Source of the DNA: Gammaproteobacteria bacterium
GTDB lineage: Bacteria > Pseudomonadota > Gammaproteobacteria > Coxiellales > Coxiellaceae
Direction: 5' to 3'
Assembly (NCBI GenBank): GCA_023266215.1
Contig: JAHFRQ010000002.1
Coordinates: 204,001-268,000, forward strand
Length of the DNA stretch: 64,000 nt
The position numbers were made by a program, and so were the translations under genes. Position 1 is the first letter of the stretch, and every line of letters starts with the position of its first letter. The notes beneath the pieces are model-generated. The model saw only the letters and a list, made by a program, of their open reading frames with translations. It did no database searches and was not told where the DNA came from. Shown here in pieces: positions 48,313-56,926 of this stretch.

Positions 48313-49653
48313 ATGAAAAATACAATGCATCGCGATATCGAACAAGAGCTGCTTCGCTGGAAAAATCAAAAACATCCCATGCCGATATTATTGCGCGGCG
48401 CCCGTCAGGTTGGTAAAACATTTGTGGTTGAAAAATTTGCGAGGGAACATTTTAAATATATTGTTTCAATTAATTTTGAATTACATCCTGAAATGAATCA
48501 ATGCTTTAAAAATCTGGAACCAGATGAAATTTTAAAATCCATTTTTTTATTGACGGGTCAAAAAATTGAATCACAAACGACATTATTATTTTTAGATGAA
48601 ATTCAAACCTGTCCCAATGCTATTTTGGCGTTGCGTTATTTTAAAGAAAAAATGCCAGCGCTGCATGTCATTGCGGCGGGCTCTCTTTTAGAATTTACTT
48701 TAAATAGTGATGACTTTAGAATGCCGGTTGGACGCATTCAATCAATTTATTTAAAACCATTTTCATTTAAAGAATTTTTAAGTGCGAGTGGCAACCAGCA
48801 ATTACGTGAATGGATTGAAAAAATTGATCTGACATCTGAAATACCCGAAATAATTCACGCGAAACTATTAAAGTTGGTGCGTGATTATATTGTTTTAGGT
48901 GGAATGCCAGCTGTTTTGCAGCGTTATTTTACAGATCAGGATTATATTGAATGTCAAAATATTCAAACTGCTTTATTAAATACTTATCGAAATGATTTTG
49001 GGAAATACGCTAAAAAAACAGATCATCGCTATTTACAAGCACTGTTTGAAAAAATTCCGGGTCTTGTGTGTGATGATTTTAAATATTCAAAAGTTGATCC
49101 TGATATGCGTTCACGTGATATCAAAGAAGCTTTGAATATGCTTAAAAATGCAGGATTAATTTATCCCGTTTATTGCACCAGCGCATCGGGTGTTCCACTT
49201 ATTAGTTTAATTAATGAAAAAAAATTCAAACTATTATTTTTAGATACAGGCTTAGTAACACGCGCTGGAAAAATGAATGTGGAGTTATTATTAAATGAAG
49301 ATTTAATGCTCATTAATCGCGGAAAAACAGCGGAGCAATTTGTGGGGCAAGAATTATTATCGTATGACTCTTATCGTGATGAAGCAGCCGTTTATTTTTG
49401 GTCTCGTGAAGAGCGTGGCAGCATGGCGGAGCTCGATTTTGTCACAACGGTTGATGCCAATATCATTCCAATCGAAGTAAAGGCCGGCGTCACGGGACGC
49501 TTAAAATCACTTAAAATGTTTATGGAAGAAAAAAAAGTGAAATTAGGTGTACATATTTCACAACAACCATTGAGTTATACTGAGAATGTTCTATCATTGC
49601 CACTATATATGATTGGCGAGTTATCTCGAATGTCAAAATCATTGCTTTATTAG
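48313..49653 (+). CDS. AAA_14/DUF4143-family ATPase
   Basis: A 446-residue ATPase: MHRDIEQELLRWKNQKHPMP, Walker A ILLRGARQVGKTFVVEKFA, the INFELHPEMNQCFKNLEPDE segment, Walker B LLFLDEIQTCPNAILALRYF and sensor VIAAGSLLEFTL, then a helical/winged region (YSKVDPDMRSRDIKEALNML, KNAGLIYPVYCTSASGVPL) and a DUF4143 tail with MAELDFVTTVDANIIPIEVK, an intact D...ExK motif. It belongs to the GARQVGKT subgroup. It is the last gene of the block between glyQ and glyS and ends 11 nt before glyS. It has no Shine-Dalgarno; the promoter is built into the third repeat. The function is unknown. Confidence 0.92.
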   Translation: MKNTMHRDIEQELLRWKNQKHPMPILLRGARQVGKTFVVEKFAREHFKYIVSINFELHPEMNQCFKNLEPDEILKSIFLLTGQKIESQTTLLFLDEIQTCPNAILALRYFKEKMPALHVIAAGSLLEFTLNSDDFRMPVGRIQSIYLKPFSFKEFLSASGNQQLREWIEKIDLTSEIPEIIHAKLLKLVRDYIVLGGMPAVLQRYFTDQDYIECQNIQTALLNTYRNDFGKYAKKTDHRYLQALFEKIPGLVCDDFKYSKVDPDMRSRDIKEALNMLKNAGLIYPVYCTSASGVPLISLINEKKFKLLFLDTGLVTRAGKMNVELLLNEDLMLINRGKTAEQFVGQELLSYDSYRDEAAVYFWSREERGSMAELDFVTTVDANIIPIEVKAGVTGRLKSLKMFMEEKKVKLGVHISQQPLSYTENVLSLPLYMIGELSRMSKSLLY

Positions 49654-49664
49654 ATGGAAAAAAC

Positions 49665-51737
49665 ATGTCCACCCAAGACTTACTGCTAGAAATCGGCTGC
49701 GAAGAACTACCCGCTTCTGCACAAATTAATTTATCAGCGGCCTTATCAGCTTTGCTATCAAAAAACTTAGCAGAAGCGAATTTACCGTATGAAAATATCA
49801 AAATATTCGCAACACCAAGACGACTGGCTGTCATTGTCAATGGGCTGGCAGATAAACAACCGCCGGTTGAAATTGAGCGACAAGGCCCTGGTTTTGAGCA
49901 AGCCTACGATAAACAAGGCACGCCAACGTTAGCCTGTTTGGGTTTTGCAAAATCATGTGATACCTCGGTTGATCAATTAACTGTAAAAGAAACCGAAAAG
50001 GGCAGGCGCGTTATTTGCATCACTAAAAAACCAGGCGCAAATACAAGCGATATATTAGCTGAGCTCGTAACTAAAGTAATTTCAGCGCTCCCCATGTCAA
50101 AACCCATGCGCTGGAATAATCATGATATTGCTTTTATTCGACCCGTGCACTGGGTTGTATTACTATTTGGTGAGGCATTAATTCCGGCTAAAATTTTGGG
50201 TCAAGACACTGTTCGCGAAACACAGGGTCATCGTTTTCATCATCCCAAACCCATTCGTATTTCAAAACCTGCTGATTACAGCATGCTGCTTTATTCTCAA
50301 GGATTTGTGATTGCCGATTTTGAAACGCGTAAAAAACGCATTGAAAAATCGATTCAACAAATAGCGGGTGATGGCAACCATGCTGTTATTAATCCTGATT
50401 TACTAAACGAAGTAACGGCATTGGTTGAATGGCCGGTGGTATTGCGCGGGTCTTTTGATAAACGTTTTTTAGCGGTGCCCAAAGAAGCTTTGATTTCTGC
50501 ATTAGAAACACATCAAAAATGTTTTCCGATTGAAAATACACAAAACCAATTGCAACCTTGTTTTATTTTAGTCAGCAATATTGATAGCAAAAATAAAGAA
50601 TTAGTCATTCAAGGAAACGAAAGGGTTGTTCGCGCAAGATTATCTGACGCTGAATTTTTTTACAATCAAGATTGTAAAAAAGCATTAATTGATTATTTGC
50701 CTCGTTTAGATAATCTGGTTTTTCAAGATCAATTGGGCAGCTTAGGTGATAAAACCAAAAGATTAGTAAAATTAGCTGATTTTATTGCTAAAAAAATAAA
50801 TGCACATTGTGACGCAACAAAACGCGCAGCATTATTATCAAAATGTGATTTGGTAACGGGGATGGTCGGCGAATTTCCGAATTTACAAGGCACTATGGGA
50901 TATTACTATGCGTTAAATAATCAAGAATCTGAAATAGCTGCAAATGCTATTAAAGAATATTATTTTCCTAAATTTTCGGGGGATATTTTACCGGCTAGCT
51001 TAGAAGGCGCTGCTTTAGCGCTAGCAGATCGCTTAGATACTTTAATGGGTATCTTTGGTGTTAATCAATTACCAACAGGTGACAAAGATCCTTTTGGTTT
51101 GCGTAGATCTGCGCTGGGAATTTTAAGAATTTTAATAGAAAAAAATCTAAATTTAGATTTAATGGATATACTAAGGGAAACTGAAAAATTATATAACATA
51201 AAACTTCCCAACAAATCAGCTGTTCAAAATGCGTTTGATTTTATCATGACGCGATTAAAATCAAGTTATATCGAAAAAAATATCTCGCCTGAAATTTTTG
51301 AGGCTGTGCTGGCATCCAAAACAACCTCACCCGTTGATTTTGATTTGCGGTTAAAAGCCGTTGTGCAATTTCAAACATTGCCAGAATCAAGTAGTTTAGC
51401 CGCAGCCAATAAGCGCGTTAGTAATATTCTAAAAAAAGAAGAAAAAAATAATGCGCATAAAAAAATAAATGAAACTTTATTTGAAGGCAATGCTGAAAAA
51501 GTATTGTATCAAACGCTTATTTCAAGAGAAAAAATAGTCAATAATTTATATCAAAATTCAGATTACACGGGTGCCTTAACAGAGCTATCCACATTGAAAG
51601 ATCCAGTTGATCAATTTTTTAATGACGTGATGATTATGGCAAAAGATGAAAAAGTACGGCAAAACAGATTAGCGCTGTTGGGTTCAATACGCGCGCTATT
51701 ATCAAAAGTCGCTGATATTTCGCTTTTACCATCATGA
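49665..51737 (+). CDS. glyS: Glycyl-tRNA synthetase beta subunit
   Basis: Beta chain of the tetrameric glycyl-tRNA synthetase, responsible for tRNA binding. The 690-residue product begins STQDLLLEIGCEELPASAQI and has FATPRRLAVIVNGLADKQPP, the B3/B4-like and HD-domain parts (LSKCDLVTGMVGEFPNLQGT, MGYYYALN) and PTGDKDPFGLRRSALGILRI, followed by the DALR-like C-terminus. It is normally adjacent to glyQ; here it is separated by accessory genes and placed 11 nt after an ATPase, whose promoter may now drive it. Its last codons overlap rsmB (ATGA). Confidence 0.97.
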   Translation: MSTQDLLLEIGCEELPASAQINLSAALSALLSKNLAEANLPYENIKIFATPRRLAVIVNGLADKQPPVEIERQGPGFEQAYDKQGTPTLACLGFAKSCDTSVDQLTVKETEKGRRVICITKKPGANTSDILAELVTKVISALPMSKPMRWNNHDIAFIRPVHWVVLLFGEALIPAKILGQDTVRETQGHRFHHPKPIRISKPADYSMLLYSQGFVIADFETRKKRIEKSIQQIAGDGNHAVINPDLLNEVTALVEWPVVLRGSFDKRFLAVPKEALISALETHQKCFPIENTQNQLQPCFILVSNIDSKNKELVIQGNERVVRARLSDAEFFYNQDCKKALIDYLPRLDNLVFQDQLGSLGDKTKRLVKLADFIAKKINAHCDATKRAALLSKCDLVTGMVGEFPNLQGTMGYYYALNNQESEIAANAIKEYYFPKFSGDILPASLEGAALALADRLDTLMGIFGVNQLPTGDKDPFGLRRSALGILRILIEKNLNLDLMDILRETEKLYNIKLPNKSAVQNAFDFIMTRLKSSYIEKNISPEIFEAVLASKTTSPVDFDLRLKAVVQFQTLPESSSLAAANKRVSNILKKEEKNNAHKKINETLFEGNAEKVLYQTLISREKIVNNLYQNSDYTGALTELSTLKDPVDQFFNDVMIMAKDEKVRQNRLALLGSIRALLSKVADISLLPS

Positions 51738-53038
51738 ATATCCGCGCAACGGCTGCCAAAATTATTCAATCGGTTTGTTTTCGGGGCGTCTCACTGACCG
51801 ATGCTTTTGATAAAAACTTAGCGGCCCATAAAAAAGAAGAATTAGGCTCTATTAAACAACTTTGTTTTGGGACGATTCGATACTGGTTTCAATTACAAGC
51901 TATTTTAAATTTATTATTAGAAAAACCACTTAAAATTAAAGACGGTGATATCAATAGTTTAATTTGTATTGGTTTATTTCAAATATTTCACTGTGATATT
52001 CCTGATTATGCGGTTGTCAACGAAACAGTGACAGCAGCAAGACATCTAAACAAATTATGGGCCAATGGCTTGATTAATAAAATTTTACGAATGGCTATTG
52101 AAAATAATGAATTTTTATTTGAAAAAATAAAGTCAGATTTATCGGCGCAATATTCTCATCCACATTGGCTGATTAAGAAAATAAAATGTGCATGGCCCGA
52201 TCACTGGATTGAAATTCTAGAATCAAATAATCAGCAAGCACCGTTATTTTTACGTGTTAATACACAATTAATTTCTTGTGAGCAATATTCTCAACTTTTA
52301 ACTAAAAATAATATTAGTCATCAATTAATTTCTGATTTACAAAATGCACTTAAATTAAATCAAGCGTGTTCTGTTGATCAAATTCCGGGTTTTTTTGAGG
52401 GTTTGGCGAGCCTGCAAGATTTAAGTGGTCAGCAAGTTTTAAAGTATCTTGATATTTTACCCAATCAAATTATTTTAGATGCCTGTGCCGCGCCTGGCAG
52501 CAAAACAACGCATATTGTAGAAGCACATTCTGATATTAATAATATTACCGCGATTGATTTATATTCTAATCGATTAAATAAAATTAAAGAAAATATTAAA
52601 AGATTAAAATTATCAGATAACATTATTACCTTAATTTCTGCTAATGCAGCTGATAAAAAAACCTGGTGGAGTGGTATTTTATTTGATCGAATATTGGTTG
52701 ACGCGCCTTGCTCTGCAACGGGTGTTATTAGAAGACATCCTGATATTAAAATATTACGAAAAGAAACTGATATTGAAAATTTAGCAGCGCAGCAGCTTAA
52801 TTTATTAAATTCTTTATGGGAAACACTTAAAAACTCTGGAAAATTAATTTATACAACCTGTTCTATTTTACCCAATGAAAATGATCAAGTTATTCAACAA
52901 TTTTTAGAAAAACATCCTGACGCCAAAATTATCCCGATTGAAAATAGTTGGGGGATCCCAACGCAATACGGTCAGCAAGTCTTAACAGGTGATCGTAATC
53001 GCGATGGGTTTTATTACGCGATATTATTAAAAATTTAA
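51734..53038 (+). CDS. rsmB: 16S rRNA (cytosine(967)-C5)-methyltransferase RsmB
   Basis: SAM-dependent methyltransferase acting on C967 of 16S rRNA. The 434-residue protein has the NusB-like N-terminal domain (NIRATAAKIIQSVCFRGVSL, LKIKDGDINSLICIGLFQIF, VNETVTAARHL) and the Rossmann domain with LDACAAPGSKTTHIVEAHSD, motif IV VDAPCSATGVIRRHPDIKIL with its catalytic Cys, and motif VI YTTCSILPNENDQVI with the second Cys. It ends NRDGFYYAILLKI. Translation is coupled to glyS through ATGA. The 3' end overlaps the convergent uspA gene by 4 nt. Confidence 0.96.
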   Translation: MNIRATAAKIIQSVCFRGVSLTDAFDKNLAAHKKEELGSIKQLCFGTIRYWFQLQAILNLLLEKPLKIKDGDINSLICIGLFQIFHCDIPDYAVVNETVTAARHLNKLWANGLINKILRMAIENNEFLFEKIKSDLSAQYSHPHWLIKKIKCAWPDHWIEILESNNQQAPLFLRVNTQLISCEQYSQLLTKNNISHQLISDLQNALKLNQACSVDQIPGFFEGLASLQDLSGQQVLKYLDILPNQIILDACAAPGSKTTHIVEAHSDINNITAIDLYSNRLNKIKENIKRLKLSDNIITLISANAADKKTWWSGILFDRILVDAPCSATGVIRRHPDIKILRKETDIENLAAQQLNLLNSLWETLKNSGKLIYTTCSILPNENDQVIQQFLEKHPDAKIIPIENSWGIPTQYGQQVLTGDRNRDGFYYAILLKI

Positions 53039-53472
53039 GTTTTCATAAACACAGCAAGCACATCACACTCAGCACTGTGTAAAACAGCATTGGTGGTTGA
53101 GCCTAGTAAAATACGAACGCCATGTCTGCCGTGGCTGCCCATAATAATTAAATCTGCGTGAACCTCTTTTGCAGAGTCAATGATATTATGTTTAGCGGGG
53201 CCCATTTTTACGATCTGATCTGATTCTGCAACAGATAAATTTTTCCCGATTTTTTTCAATAATTCTTTTGATTCTTTTAGAAGCTCTGTTTCTACATCCA
53301 CGCCGCCTGCCATGCTATAAGCCGCGCCAAAATTAGCCAACTCCTCAATGCTATGAATCAATGTTATTTTAGCTTGAAACTGAGCAGCCAATGTTTTTGT
53401 TTTTTCAATAATCTTTTGATCACTTTCAGGTATAAGTTCAAGCGCTAACAAAATATGTGAATAGGTTTTCAT
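53035..53472 (-). CDS. Universal stress protein, UspA family
   Basis: A 145-residue single-domain Usp. MKTYSHILLALELIPESDQK is the first strand and helix. LIIMGSHGRHGVRILLGSTT plus NAVLHSAECDVLAV is the ATP-binding signature (G-x2-G-x9-G-S/T). A VDVETELLKESKELLKK helix lies between. Such proteins are cytoplasmic dimers induced by stress; their molecular role is generally unclear. It is a single gene with the DnaA-box region upstream of its promoter. The start is the ATG at 53472. Confidence 0.94.
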   Translation of the reverse strand: MKTYSHILLALELIPESDQKIIEKTKTLAAQFQAKITLIHSIEELANFGAAYSMAGGVDVETELLKESKELLKKIGKNLSVAESDQIVKMGPAKHNIIDSAKEVHADLIIMGSHGRHGVRILLGSTTNAVLHSAECDVLAVFMKT

Positions 53473-53541
53473 AAAATAATCTCTAGGTTGAATTAAAAAA
53501 CTATTCTATGTGATTTCACACTGAAGTAAAACGCACAACTC

Positions 53542-53780
53542 TGTGGATAAGCCCAGCGTTTAACAGTGAACAGGGTGGTGACAAAAAATGAGCTAAAGTT
53601 ATCCACAGGTTTATCAGGGGGTGAATACCGACTTTTCACACACCATAAATAAATACACAACTAATTGATTATAAAGGATTATTTATACATATCCACAGAT
53701 TTAAACCTATACAACTATAGCTATTATCTCTTAAGAATAAGATATTAATAATAGAGAAATAAATTGAGATTTTTTAAACT
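53542..53780. other. Candidate replication origin (DnaA boxes plus AT-rich stretch)
   Basis: The 355-nt gap between uspA and the next gene holds two perfect DnaA boxes in opposite orientation: TGTGGATAA (53542-53550) and TTATCCACA (53599-53607). There is also a one-mismatch box ATATCCACA (53689-53697), with TTATACATA at 53683 as a weaker neighbour. An 80-nt region of almost pure A/T (about 53700-53780), with TTATCTCTTAAGAATAAGAT at its centre, follows like a DNA unwinding element. No coding frame is present. The spacing resembles a small oriC, but dnaA and dnaN are not adjacent, so a DnaA-regulated promoter remains possible. Confidence 0.55.
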
Positions 53781-53827
53781 TAACTTTATGATGGATCGCT
53801 TAACTTCAAGGATTTAAGGATCTAACT

Positions 53828-54253
53828 ATGTCTTCACTAAAAATACTTATAATTAGCACAATAGTTGCTATGCCTGCGGCTTGTATTGCTTTAACAGCAG
53901 CACCCGTTGCGTCTATCGTAACGCAAACACCACTTTGGCATTGCACTGCAAAGAACGAAAATAATGCTTACTGGTATCAATATGGCGCAACGCAAACACA
54001 AGCAAAATCAGCGGTTGAAAAATTATGTCGTCATGGTAAAAAAGACTCTTGTGATATATTTTGCATGCCACCTGAGGTGTATTACCGGTGTACAGCAACA
54101 GATTCACCTGTTAAGCCTACGGATGTGAAAGGAGTATGGCATTGGAGCTCGTATAGCAGACAGGTTGCGATTAACGGCGCTCGCGATGCTTGCCGTCATA
54201 ACAGCCAGATCGGCGGCTGTTATGTTAATCCTGATATGTGTGTATCATCATAA
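53828..54253 (+). CDS. Hypothetical secreted cysteine-rich protein
   Basis: A 141-residue protein with an N-terminal signal peptide (LKILIISTIVAMPAACIALT). The mature part has regularly placed cysteines in two similar halves: WHCTAKNENNAYWYQYGATQ with KLCRHGKKDSCDIFCMPPEV, and YRCTATDSPVKP with SSYSRQVAINGARDACRHNS and CYVNPDMCVSS. The pattern, Cys then A...A..C followed by CxxxC, suggests a duplicated disulfide-linked domain of about 50 residues. It is expected in the periplasm or outside the cell. I recognise no named family with confidence (it recalls DUF4189-like repeats). A small lipoprotein gene follows 31 nt later. Confidence 0.7.
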   Translation: MSSLKILIISTIVAMPAACIALTAAPVASIVTQTPLWHCTAKNENNAYWYQYGATQTQAKSAVEKLCRHGKKDSCDIFCMPPEVYYRCTATDSPVKPTDVKGVWHWSSYSRQVAINGARDACRHNSQIGGCYVNPDMCVSS

Positions 54254-54284
54254 TAAAATAAAAAATTAATGGTCGGAGAGAATA

Positions 54285-54503
54285 ATGCGTGTTTTTTTTC
54301 AAGTAATAATTTTAGCAATTAGTTTTCTAATACTAACGGGTTGTGCTGAACTATCCAGCACAATGAATGATATCTCGAGCAAACATCAAGAAAGTGGATC
54401 ACAAAACGTGGGTGCAGTCCAAGCGCCTAGTTGTGAAAACTGGTGTCATAACGGCTGGTGCTCAACACACTGCGCCAATACTGCAAATGGGGATCAGTAT
54501 TAA
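54285..54503 (+). CDS. Small cysteine-rich lipoprotein
   Basis: A 72-residue protein with a lipoprotein signal: FFQVIILAISFLILTGCAEL, with lipobox LTGC giving lipid attachment at Cys20. The mature part is about 53 residues, with a polar linker and a terminal cysteine cluster, SCENWCHNGWCSTHC. The sequence before the start (GGTCGGAGAGAATA) includes GGAGAG as Shine-Dalgarno. It is probably co-expressed with the cysteine-rich secreted protein upstream. Its end overlaps the likely start of manC by 17 nt. Function unknown. Confidence 0.75.
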   Translation: MRVFFQVIILAISFLILTGCAELSSTMNDISSKHQESGSQNVGAVQAPSCENWCHNGWCSTHCANTANGDQY

Positions 54504-55953
54504 TAATATTAACCCAGTGATTTTAATTGGTGGCTCAGGTACGCGCTTGTGGCCGTTATCACGCGTTAATTATCCAAAACAATTTATTAAATTCAGCGGT
54601 GCTTATTCTTTATTTCAACTCACTTTATTACGTTTGAATAACATTGAAAATATTAATCAAATTTATTTAGTCGTCGGAGAAAACAATTATTTTTTATGTC
54701 TTGAGCAATTGCGCGAATTAAATTTAAAAAATATTGAAATGTTAATTGAACCGGTGGGTCGAAACACAGCGCCCGCGATTGCTGTCGCAGCAGAAGCTAT
54801 TAAAAAAAAATCAGGTGATGCTCAATTAATGCTGGTTTTGCCGTCTGATCACCAAATTAAAGATACTGAGAAATTTGCAGAATCTATCAATCAAGCCGTA
54901 GAATTTGCCAAAGATAAAATAATTCTTTTTGGGATAAAACCAATAGAGCCTTCAACTGCTTATGGTTACATTCAAACAGAAAACAAAATTAACAATAAAA
55001 CAGGTAATAAAACAATACCTCTTAAAGTAGAAAAATTTTTAGAAAAACCAGATTTAGAAAAAGCAAAAATATTAATATCAAAACAAAACTGCTTTTGGAA
55101 TAGCGGCATGTTCTTTTTTTCAGTTGATGTTATTGTAAATGCAATAGAAAAGCATGCGCCTGAAATAAATGAATTGGCTAAAAATTCGCTTGATAAAGCA
55201 ATAAAAGAAGGGTGCGCCACTTATCTCAATAAAACAATATTTTCAAAGATGCCTAATATCGCAATCGATATTGCTGTCATGGAAAAAACAGATAACGCTT
55301 TTGTTTTTAAATTAAAATCTGATTGGTCTGATTTGGGTGACTGGAATTCAGTTTCTAAAAATGAAGCCTATGATATTAACGGTAATGTTAATATTGGAAA
55401 TATTTTGACGATAAATACAAAAAACTCGTATTTAAACTCACCCAATAAATTATTAGCCACTATTGGCGTGGATAATTTAGTTGTTGTGACAACACGAGAC
55501 AGTGTGTTAGTTGCAAATAAAAATCAGACACAGGATGTAAAAACACTCGTTAATCTGCTAAAAAACAGTAATTTTTCAGAGTGTATTGAGAACGATTTAA
55601 AAGTATTTCGCCCGTGGGGTAGTTACGAAAATGTAGTTGATCTAGATAATTTCAAAGTAAAACATATTATTGTTAAACCAGGCGGGAAGTTGTCGCTACA
55701 AATGCATCATCAACGTTCGGAGCACTGGATTGTAGTAAAAGGTATTGCTGATGTCGTGTGCGGCGAGAAAAATTACGAGGTGTATAAAAACGAATCGACC
55801 TACATCCCAAAAAAAACAAAGCATCGCTTAATGAATTTGCAAGAAACACCTCTTCATTTAATTGAAGTTCAAGTCGGTGATTATCTAAAAGAAGATGATA
55901 TCATTCGATTTGACGATATTTATGGACGAAGCGCATATGAAAAAATCACTTAA
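54487..55953 (+). CDS. manC: Mannose-1-phosphate guanylyltransferase/mannose-6-phosphate isomerase
   Basis: A bifunctional enzyme making GDP-mannose for polysaccharides. The 488-residue product starts near ATG 54487 (MGISINNINPVILIGGSGTR), where GGSGTRLWPLSRVNYPKQF is the nucleotidyltransferase signature. It has EPVGRNTAPAIAVAAEAIKK, VLPSDHQIKDTEKF, SDWSDLGDWNS and the C-terminal isomerase cupin (RPWGSYENVVDLDNFKVKHI, PGGKLSLQMHHQRSEHWIVV, HRLMNLQETPLHLIEVQVG). No Shine-Dalgarno is visible, so translation may depend on the lipoprotein frame. It overlaps galE by 17 nt, so both probably serve surface-sugar synthesis. Confidence 0.95.
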   Translation: MGISINNINPVILIGGSGTRLWPLSRVNYPKQFIKFSGAYSLFQLTLLRLNNIENINQIYLVVGENNYFLCLEQLRELNLKNIEMLIEPVGRNTAPAIAVAAEAIKKKSGDAQLMLVLPSDHQIKDTEKFAESINQAVEFAKDKIILFGIKPIEPSTAYGYIQTENKINNKTGNKTIPLKVEKFLEKPDLEKAKILISKQNCFWNSGMFFFSVDVIVNAIEKHAPEINELAKNSLDKAIKEGCATYLNKTIFSKMPNIAIDIAVMEKTDNAFVFKLKSDWSDLGDWNSVSKNEAYDINGNVNIGNILTINTKNSYLNSPNKLLATIGVDNLVVVTTRDSVLVANKNQTQDVKTLVNLLKNSNFSECIENDLKVFRPWGSYENVVDLDNFKVKHIIVKPGGKLSLQMHHQRSEHWIVVKGIADVVCGEKNYEVYKNESTYIPKKTKHRLMNLQETPLHLIEVQVGDYLKEDDIIRFDDIYGRSAYEKIT

Positions 55954-56923
55954 AGTATTAATCACTGGCGGCGCAGGTTATATTGGCTCGCATATGGTTT
56001 TGAAATTATTAGAAGCAGGTCATCAACCTGTTATTGTAGATGCATTGTTAAATAATATGAAATCATTGGCGCCTGAAAATATTATTATTCATCAGTTTAA
56101 TCTTAACGAAAAAGAAAAACTAGATCAGCTATTAAAATCAGAAAAAATAGATGTCGTCATGCACTTTGCCGCTTTTATTGAAGTGGGAGAATCTGTTTTT
56201 CACCCCGATAAATACTATAAAAATAATTTTGTTAATACGCTCACTTTATTAGAAACCATGCAAAAAAACAACATTAAACACTTTATTTTTTCATCGACTG
56301 CTGCAATTTTTGGTGAGCCACAATATTTGCCGGTTGATGAAAAGCACCCGAAAAATCCAATGAGTCCTTATGGCTCAGCAAAATTAATGTGCGAAAATAT
56401 TCTAAAAGATTTCGATACAGCTTATGGATTAAAATCAGTTTGTCTGCGATATTTTAACGCAGCGGGTGCTGACCCATTATTACGAACAGGATATCACTTA
56501 GAACGCAGTAGCCATTTAATTCCAAGAGTTTTGCAAGCCGCAGAAAAAAAAGAAATTATCGAAGTTTATGGTCGTGATTTTGATACGATTGATGGAACAG
56601 GAGTGCGGGATTATATTCACGTGATGGATTTATGTGATGCCCATTTGCTTGCTATGCAGTATTTAATTCAAGGCGGTGATAGCAAGGTTTATAATTTAGG
56701 AAATGGGCGCGGTTTTTCTGTGCAGCAAGTGATAGATGCTGCTAAAAAAATAACACAACAAGAAATCAAAATAAAAAATACAGCACGCCGCGAAGGAGAT
56801 CCTGCGATTTTATATGCTGACTCAACATTAATTCAAAAAGAATTAAATTGGAAACCACAATACCCTGAGCTTGACACTATTTTAAAACATTCATGGGCTT
56901 GGGAAAAAAAGAATAACAATTAA
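55937..56923 (+). CDS. galE: UDP-glucose 4-epimerase
   Basis: An NAD-dependent short-chain epimerase that interconverts UDP-glucose and UDP-galactose. The 328-residue product starts at ATG 55937 (MKKSLKVLITGGAGYIGSHM), with the GGAGYIG NAD loop, VVMHFAAFIEVGESVFHPDK, FIFSSTAAIFGEP (catalytic Ser/Thr), SPYGSAKLMCENIL (the YxxxK motif), CLRYFNAAGADP and GTGVRDYIHVMDLCDAH. All catalytic parts are present. The longer frame from 55895 lies within manC. It overlaps manC by 17 nt, and rarA follows 3 nt after its stop. Confidence 0.95.
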   Translation: MKKSLKVLITGGAGYIGSHMVLKLLEAGHQPVIVDALLNNMKSLAPENIIIHQFNLNEKEKLDQLLKSEKIDVVMHFAAFIEVGESVFHPDKYYKNNFVNTLTLLETMQKNNIKHFIFSSTAAIFGEPQYLPVDEKHPKNPMSPYGSAKLMCENILKDFDTAYGLKSVCLRYFNAAGADPLLRTGYHLERSSHLIPRVLQAAEKKEIIEVYGRDFDTIDGTGVRDYIHVMDLCDAHLLAMQYLIQGGDSKVYNLGNGRGFSVQQVIDAAKKITQQEIKIKNTARREGDPAILYADSTLIQKELNWKPQYPELDTILKHSWAWEKKNNN

Positions 56924-56926
56924 TGT

